Positions 4,144 to 7,516 of a stretch of 7,516 nucleotides of DNA are shown piece by piece. Every line of letters starts with the position of its first letter. The first letter of the stretch is position 1. The DNA lies in assembly GCA_003455715.1 (NCBI GenBank), contig DMQJ01000515.1, forward strand, positions 1,257-8,772, written 5' to 3'. The DNA is from Acidimicrobiaceae bacterium (GTDB lineage: Bacteria > Actinomycetota > Acidimicrobiia > Acidimicrobiales > Ilumatobacteraceae). The notes under the pieces are model-generated. The model ran no database searches, had not been told where the DNA came from, and saw nothing but the letters and a program-made list of their open reading frames with translations. Position numbers and translations under genes: made by a program.

Positions 4144-5652
4144 ATGGCCGGTGAAGGGCGCGAGATCGAGCTAAAGCTCCACGTGCCATCCGACGCGGTG
4201 GCCGCAGTGGAGCGCGCGTTGCACGACCGCACCCGCTCCAGCCTGGTGCACCTGCAGGCCGCCTACTTCGACACTCCGGCACACGATGTTGCCGCCGCCG
4301 GCCTGGCGTGGCGCGTGCGTCGCGAAAGCAACCGCTGGGTGCAAACCCTGAAGGGCGCGGTGGCCAACGGCGATGGCCTCGTGCGCGAGGAACACAACGT
4401 GCCGATGAAGGGCCGGGCCTGGCCGTCACCCGATGCCACCGTGTTCGCGGGCACACCCGCAGGCGACCGGTTGACAGAGGTGCTCGAGCGCCTGAGCGAG
4501 GCGGGCCTCGAGCCTCCGGCCGAACGGTTCCGCACCGACATCCATCGCCTCGTGCGAAGGCAGAAGGTGCCGGGTGGCACCGTGGAGTTCGCGTTCGACC
4601 GTGGGGTCATCCGCTCCGGGTCTGCCAGCACCGAGGTGTGCGAACTGGAGATCGAGTTGGTGAGTGGCGCCCCCGCCGCCGTCATCCGCACCGCCCGCCG
4701 TTGGGCCGCCCGCTACGGCCTGTGGGCCGACACGGTCAACAAGGCGATGCGCGGCGGCCTACTGGCCGATGGCGCCACCACCGCCCCGGTCGCCCGCGGT
4801 GCACGCCCCGACCTGCACGCCGGGATGTCGGTCGACGATGCGCTACGCACCATCACCCGCACGTGCCTGGCGCAGATTCAGCGCAACCTCAGTGCCCTCG
4901 CCAACGACCTCGGCCAACCCGAGCACGTGCACATGGCCCGGGTGGCCATTCGCAAGCTGCGCACCGTGCTCCGCGAACTGGGCCCCCTGTCGCCGGCCGT
5001 GCAGCCGGAGTGGGGCGATCGGCTCGGCGAGGTGTTCGCACGACTTGGCGAGGCGCGCGATCGCGACGTGCTCGCCACGCACCTCCCGGCCATCGAAGCC
5101 GCTGGCGGCCCAGCCTTCGCCCTGCCCGAGCACGCATCCACCGATGCCGCCGAGGTAGCGCGCGACCCGGCAGTGACGGCGCTCGTACTCGACCTGTTGG
5201 AATACAGCTACGGCAGCCCGCTGGCCGACGCCGACGACGCTCCCCGCCTGATGGCTGCCGTCGCGGGTGAGCTGAAGCGACTGCACCGCCAGACGCTGCG
5301 CGAGGTTGGCCACTTCCCCACCCTGCCCGAGGAAGCACAGCATCAGGTGCGCAAACGGTTGAAGCGGCTCCGCTACACCGCCGAACTCACGGCGTCGATC
5401 TTCCCCCGGCGTCAGGTGCGCGCCTACGTTGCCGCGCTTGCGCCCGCGCAAGACGCGCTCGGCTCGTTGAACGACCTGGTGGTTGCTCGCGACACGTTCG
5501 CTGCCGCCGCCCAGGCCGGTGTGCCCGAGGCGTGGTTCGCGTCCGGCTGGGCGGCTGCGCAGATTCCGGCCGCTGCTGCGGCATGCGTGAAGCCGCTGCG
5601 ACAGGCGGCCGACGCCCCGCGCTACTGGCGCACCACCAAACGCTCGCGCTGA
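4144..5652 (+). CDS. CYTH-CHAD domain protein (triphosphate/polyphosphate related)
   Basis: The product is 502 residues. The CYTH domain (about 5-205) begins with the ExExK motif Glu7-Ile-Glu9-Leu-Lys11. Further tunnel residues are seen in LAWRVRR (54-60), QTLKG (67-71) and CELEIEL (166-172, alternating Glu), with a conserved-looking ADTVNKAMRGG at 195-205. CYTH enzymes bind inorganic triphosphate or similar polyanions in a metal-lined beta-tunnel. The CHAD domain (about 228-490) is helical with the two expected basic clusters: HVHMARVAIRKLR (261-273) and HQVRKRLKRLRYTAEL (400-415). These bind polyphosphate, and CHAD proteins are known to localise to polyphosphate granules. The fusion is the same architecture as E. 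coli YgiF, an inorganic triphosphatase, so a similar activity is likely but untested here. ATG 4144 was chosen because the ExExK motif follows at once and a TACGCT -10 box ends 8 bases before it. An open extension to TTG 4096 looks non-coding. Confidence 0.93.
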   Translation: MAGEGREIELKLHVPSDAVAAVERALHDRTRSSLVHLQAAYFDTPAHDVAAAGLAWRVRRESNRWVQTLKGAVANGDGLVREEHNVPMKGRAWPSPDATVFAGTPAGDRLTEVLERLSEAGLEPPAERFRTDIHRLVRRQKVPGGTVEFAFDRGVIRSGSASTEVCELEIELVSGAPAAVIRTARRWAARYGLWADTVNKAMRGGLLADGATTAPVARGARPDLHAGMSVDDALRTITRTCLAQIQRNLSALANDLGQPEHVHMARVAIRKLRTVLRELGPLSPAVQPEWGDRLGEVFARLGEARDRDVLATHLPAIEAAGGPAFALPEHASTDAAEVARDPAVTALVLDLLEYSYGSPLADADDAPRLMAAVAGELKRLHRQTLREVGHFPTLPEEAQHQVRKRLKRLRYTAELTASIFPRRQVRAYVAALAPAQDALGSLNDLVVARDTFAAAAQAGVPEAWFASGWAAAQIPAAAAACVKPLRQAADAPRYWRTTKRSR

Positions 5653-5665
5653 CACCACGAGGCAA

Positions 5666-5711
5666 CGACGCCCCACGGTAGAGGGACGGTTGGCTTCAGG
5701 GCGGGGCGTCG
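5666..5711. repeat. 9-bp inverted repeat at the cpaE promoter
   Basis: CGACGCCCC (5666-5674) and GGGGCGTCG (5703-5711) are exact reverse complements separated by 28 bases. The right arm lies inside the spacer of the candidate promoter at 5690-5718. It may be an operator for a regulator of the Tad operon, or a stem ending the CYTH-CHAD transcript 13 bases after its stop codon. No T-run follows. Confidence 0.5.
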
Positions 5712-5718
5712 ATATGGT
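5690..5718 (+). promoter_or_regulatory. Candidate sigma-70 promoter of the cpaE-cpaF operon
   Basis: TTGGCT (5690-5695), a 17-base spacer and TATGGT (5713-5718) match the -35 and -10 consensus at 4 of 6 positions each with ideal spacing. This is the only such pair seen in the 117-base intergenic region. It predicts a leader of about 45 bases before the ATG at 5770. Confidence 0.5.
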
Positions 5719-5769
5719 CCGCTTCGCTTCCCCCAGTTGCAGTCACGCTCACCCTTTCCTGGGGGTTCC

Positions 5770-6459
5770 ATGTTCCTTTGCTGGTCCGCCAAGGGCGGCA
5801 GCGGCACCACGGTGGTGGCCTCGTCGCTCGCCCTCGTCCTCGCTCGCACCCGTCCCGTCGTACTTGTCGACCTGGCTGGCGATGTGCCTGCTGCACTCGG
5901 CGTGCCCGAACCCACCGGGCCGGGGGTGCACGATTGGCTGACGTCGAGCACTGCCGCTGGTGCCGCATTGGCCAACCTCTCCGTCGCGGTCGACGAGGAA
6001 CTTCGGGTGGTGCCGAGCGGCGGCGCTCCACAGGCCGACGTCTCCGCACAGCGATGGGCCGACCTGGCCGGTGCACTCGCCGCAGTGCGCGGCTCGGCGC
6101 CGCACACCTGTGTCGTGGTCGACGCTGGTCATCTTCCCCCGCCCACCCCGTTGTTGCAGGCAGCCCAGCAGCGGTTACTCGTCACCCGGTCGTGCTACCT
6201 AGCCATCCGGCGGGCCGCAGCGCAGGCCGTGGAACCCACCGGAGTGGTGCTGTTGAAGGAGGGTGGGCGCGCCGTCGGGCCACGCGACCTCGAGCACTGC
6301 TTCGGCGCCCCGGTGGTGGCCGAGGTGCCATGGGACCCGGCTGTGTTCCGCGCGGTCGACGCAGGCCTCTTGGCAAGCCGCCTGCCGCCGTCGATCGCTC
6401 GGCCGCTCGGCCGCCTCGTGGCCCATGTCGACATGGCGGCAACGGAGCACGTCGCATGA
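5770..6459 (+). CDS. cpaE: CpaE/TadZ-like ParA-MinD family ATPase of a Tad pilus system
   Basis: The product is 229 residues. It starts directly with the nucleotide-binding strand and a deviant Walker A loop, SAKGGSGTTVVA: Lys8, the MinD/ParA signature lysine, is kept, but the usual GK(T/S) lysine is Thr13, as in many CpaE/TadZ proteins. The A' motif is VVLVDLAGDVPAALG (30-44) and the Walker B strand is CVVVDAG (114-120). The N-terminal receiver-like domain of longer CpaE proteins is absent. In Tad systems this protein places the secretion machine at its site in the cell, often the pole. The ATG at 5770 was chosen because the P-loop must be close to the N-terminus; a weak GGGGG (5761-5765) precedes it. 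The frame is open to TTG 5737. It overlaps the next gene by 4 bases (ATGA). Family identity rests heavily on the CpaF neighbour. Confidence 0.85.
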   Translation: MFLCWSAKGGSGTTVVASSLALVLARTRPVVLVDLAGDVPAALGVPEPTGPGVHDWLTSSTAAGAALANLSVAVDEELRVVPSGGAPQADVSAQRWADLAGALAAVRGSAPHTCVVVDAGHLPPPTPLLQAAQQRLLVTRSCYLAIRRAAAQAVEPTGVVLLKEGGRAVGPRDLEHCFGAPVVAEVPWDPAVFRAVDAGLLASRLPPSIARPLGRLVAHVDMAATEHVA

Positions 6460-7298
6460 TCGACCTTGTTGCCGAACAGACACCGCTGGGCGGATTGGAA
6501 CGTTGGCTGCACGACCCCGACGTGCAGGAGGTGATGGTGAACGCAGGCGAACACGTGTGGGTGGATCGCGGCGGCCGCCTGCAGCACGTGGGCCGGATGC
6601 GCACCACCACGCTCCTCGCGGTGATCGAACGTCTGCTGGCCCCTACCGGGCGGCGCCTCGACCGGGCGCAACCGATGGTCGACGCGCGCCTCTCCGACGG
6701 GTCGCGCCTGTGCGCCCTCATCCCCCCGGTGAGCCCCGACGGGCCGATGCTCTCGGTGCGCCGGTTCGCCCCGCGTGCCGTGCCGCTCAGCGGCTTTGCA
6801 GGCCCGCCCGTGGTCGAGCTTCTGCAGCAGGTGGTGGCCAGCCGCGCCAACATCGTGGTGAGCGGCGCGACCTCGTCGGGCAAGACCACGCTGCTCGGCG
6901 CACTCGGCGCCCACATCTCCATCGCCGAGCGCGTCGTCACCCTGGAAGACACCGCCGAACTGCGGCTTGCTCACCCGCACGTAGTGCGGTTGGAGACACG
7001 CGACGCCACCCCCGACGGCGTGCCCGCGATTGCGCTCCAGCACCTGTTGCGCACGGCGTTGCGGCTGCGGCCCGACCGGCTGGTGGTGGGAGAGATCCGC
7101 GGAGCCGAAGCCGTGCACCTCCTTCACGCACTCAACACCGGCCACGACGGCTCGATGGCCACCGTTCATGCCAACAGCGCTGCCGACGCAGTCGCCCGGC
7201 TCGGGTCGCTCGTGGTGCAGGCCACCCCGAACTGGCCGATGGTGGCCGTGCACGACGAGATCGCCCGGGCCATCGACGTGGTGGTGCACCTGGCGCGC
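6456..7298 (+). CDS. cpaF: CpaF/TadA-type secretion ATPase (partial, 3' end lost)
   Basis: 281 credible codons are present. This is the hexameric type II/IV secretion ATPase that powers Tad/Flp pilus assembly at the inner membrane. Motifs in order are Walker A GATSSGKTT (137-145), Asp box VTLEDTAEL (161-169), Walker B LRPDRLVVGEIRG (204-216, Glu213) and His box GHDGSMATVHANS (229-241, His230 and His238). The N-terminal domain (about 10-110) includes PDVQEVMVNAG and the conserved LSVRRF. The N-terminal helical extension of roughly 100 residues found in Caulobacter-type CpaF is missing; an ATGA overlap with cpaE fixes the start at ATG 6456. The end of the protein (normally a short stretch after AIDVVVHLAR) is lost because the sequence becomes G/C homopolymer from about 7300. 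The frame formally stays open to 7516, but those residues should be ignored. TadB, TadC and Flp genes would be expected next. Confidence 0.92.
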
Positions 7299-7299
7299 C

Positions 7300-7516
<217 letters not shown>

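Noticed and set aside
4066..4144. ATG 4066 with an upstream GAGGAG lies in frame with the CYTH-CHAD gene, separated by one in-frame TGA after four codons, which in a selC-bearing genome could be a selenocysteine codon.
   Set aside because: No convincing SECIS hairpin follows the TGA, the CYTH domain begins cleanly at ATG 4144 with its own -10 box at leaderless spacing, and the intervening residues look non-coding. Chance is the simpler explanation.
2565..4232. A 555-residue minus-strand open frame covering selC and the dehydrogenase.
   Set aside because: It runs antisense through a tRNA and a clearly coding gene, has no family resemblance, and is explained by the lack of AT-rich stop codons in high-GC DNA.

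Overview
This is a high-GC bacterial fragment, most likely from an actinobacterium and plausibly one of the Acidimicrobiia, and probably the end of a draft or metagenome contig. The evidence is strong G/C bias at third codon positions, actinobacterial-style proteins (HNH endonuclease, CYTH-CHAD fusion, Tad-type CpaE/CpaF pair) and two promoters of the form TACGCT-N7-ATG that would give leaderless mRNAs. The lineage is an inference from style; no ribosomal RNA or other taxonomic marker is present.

Layout. Bases 1-90 are the last 29 codons of a primary-type sigma-70 factor (+). Facing it is a minus-strand gene (116-766) for a small acidic single-pass membrane protein with four extracytoplasmic cysteines. 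Then come a GNAT acetyltransferase (871-1434, +) and a protein of four tandem 30-residue MORN/YwqK-like repeats (1476-1940, +). Convergent with it is an HNH endonuclease (1968-2492, -). After a 340-base gene-free stretch holding a perfect 13-bp inverted repeat and a G-rich tract lies selC (2834-2929, -), a selenocysteine tRNA with UCA anticodon, long variable arm and encoded CCA. Divergent from selC and about 50 bases away, a likely leaderless transcript starts with a 24-codon hydrophobic micro-ORF (2986-3060) whose stop overlaps the apparent start of a D-2-hydroxyacid dehydrogenase (to 4025). A CYTH-CHAD protein (4144-5652), also apparently leaderless, follows. A promoter region containing a 9-bp inverted repeat then leads to a CpaE/TadZ-like ATPase (5770-6459) and, with a 4-base overlap, a CpaF/TadA secretion ATPase (from 6456). 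These two are the start of a Tad/Flp pilus or related type II/IV secretion operon that runs off the window.

How the genes relate. Only cpaE-cpaF form a clear functional unit, and the micro-ORF plus dehydrogenase form a likely transcriptional and translational unit. selC means the genome should encode SelA, SelB, SelD and at least one selenoprotein, but none of these is in the window. The other genes look like unrelated housekeeping or accessory neighbours.

Quality warning. From about base 7300 the sequence turns into G/C homopolymers, including a run of 44 G (7423-7466). This is almost certainly a sequencing or assembly artefact, so the CpaF gene should be trusted only to about base 7298.
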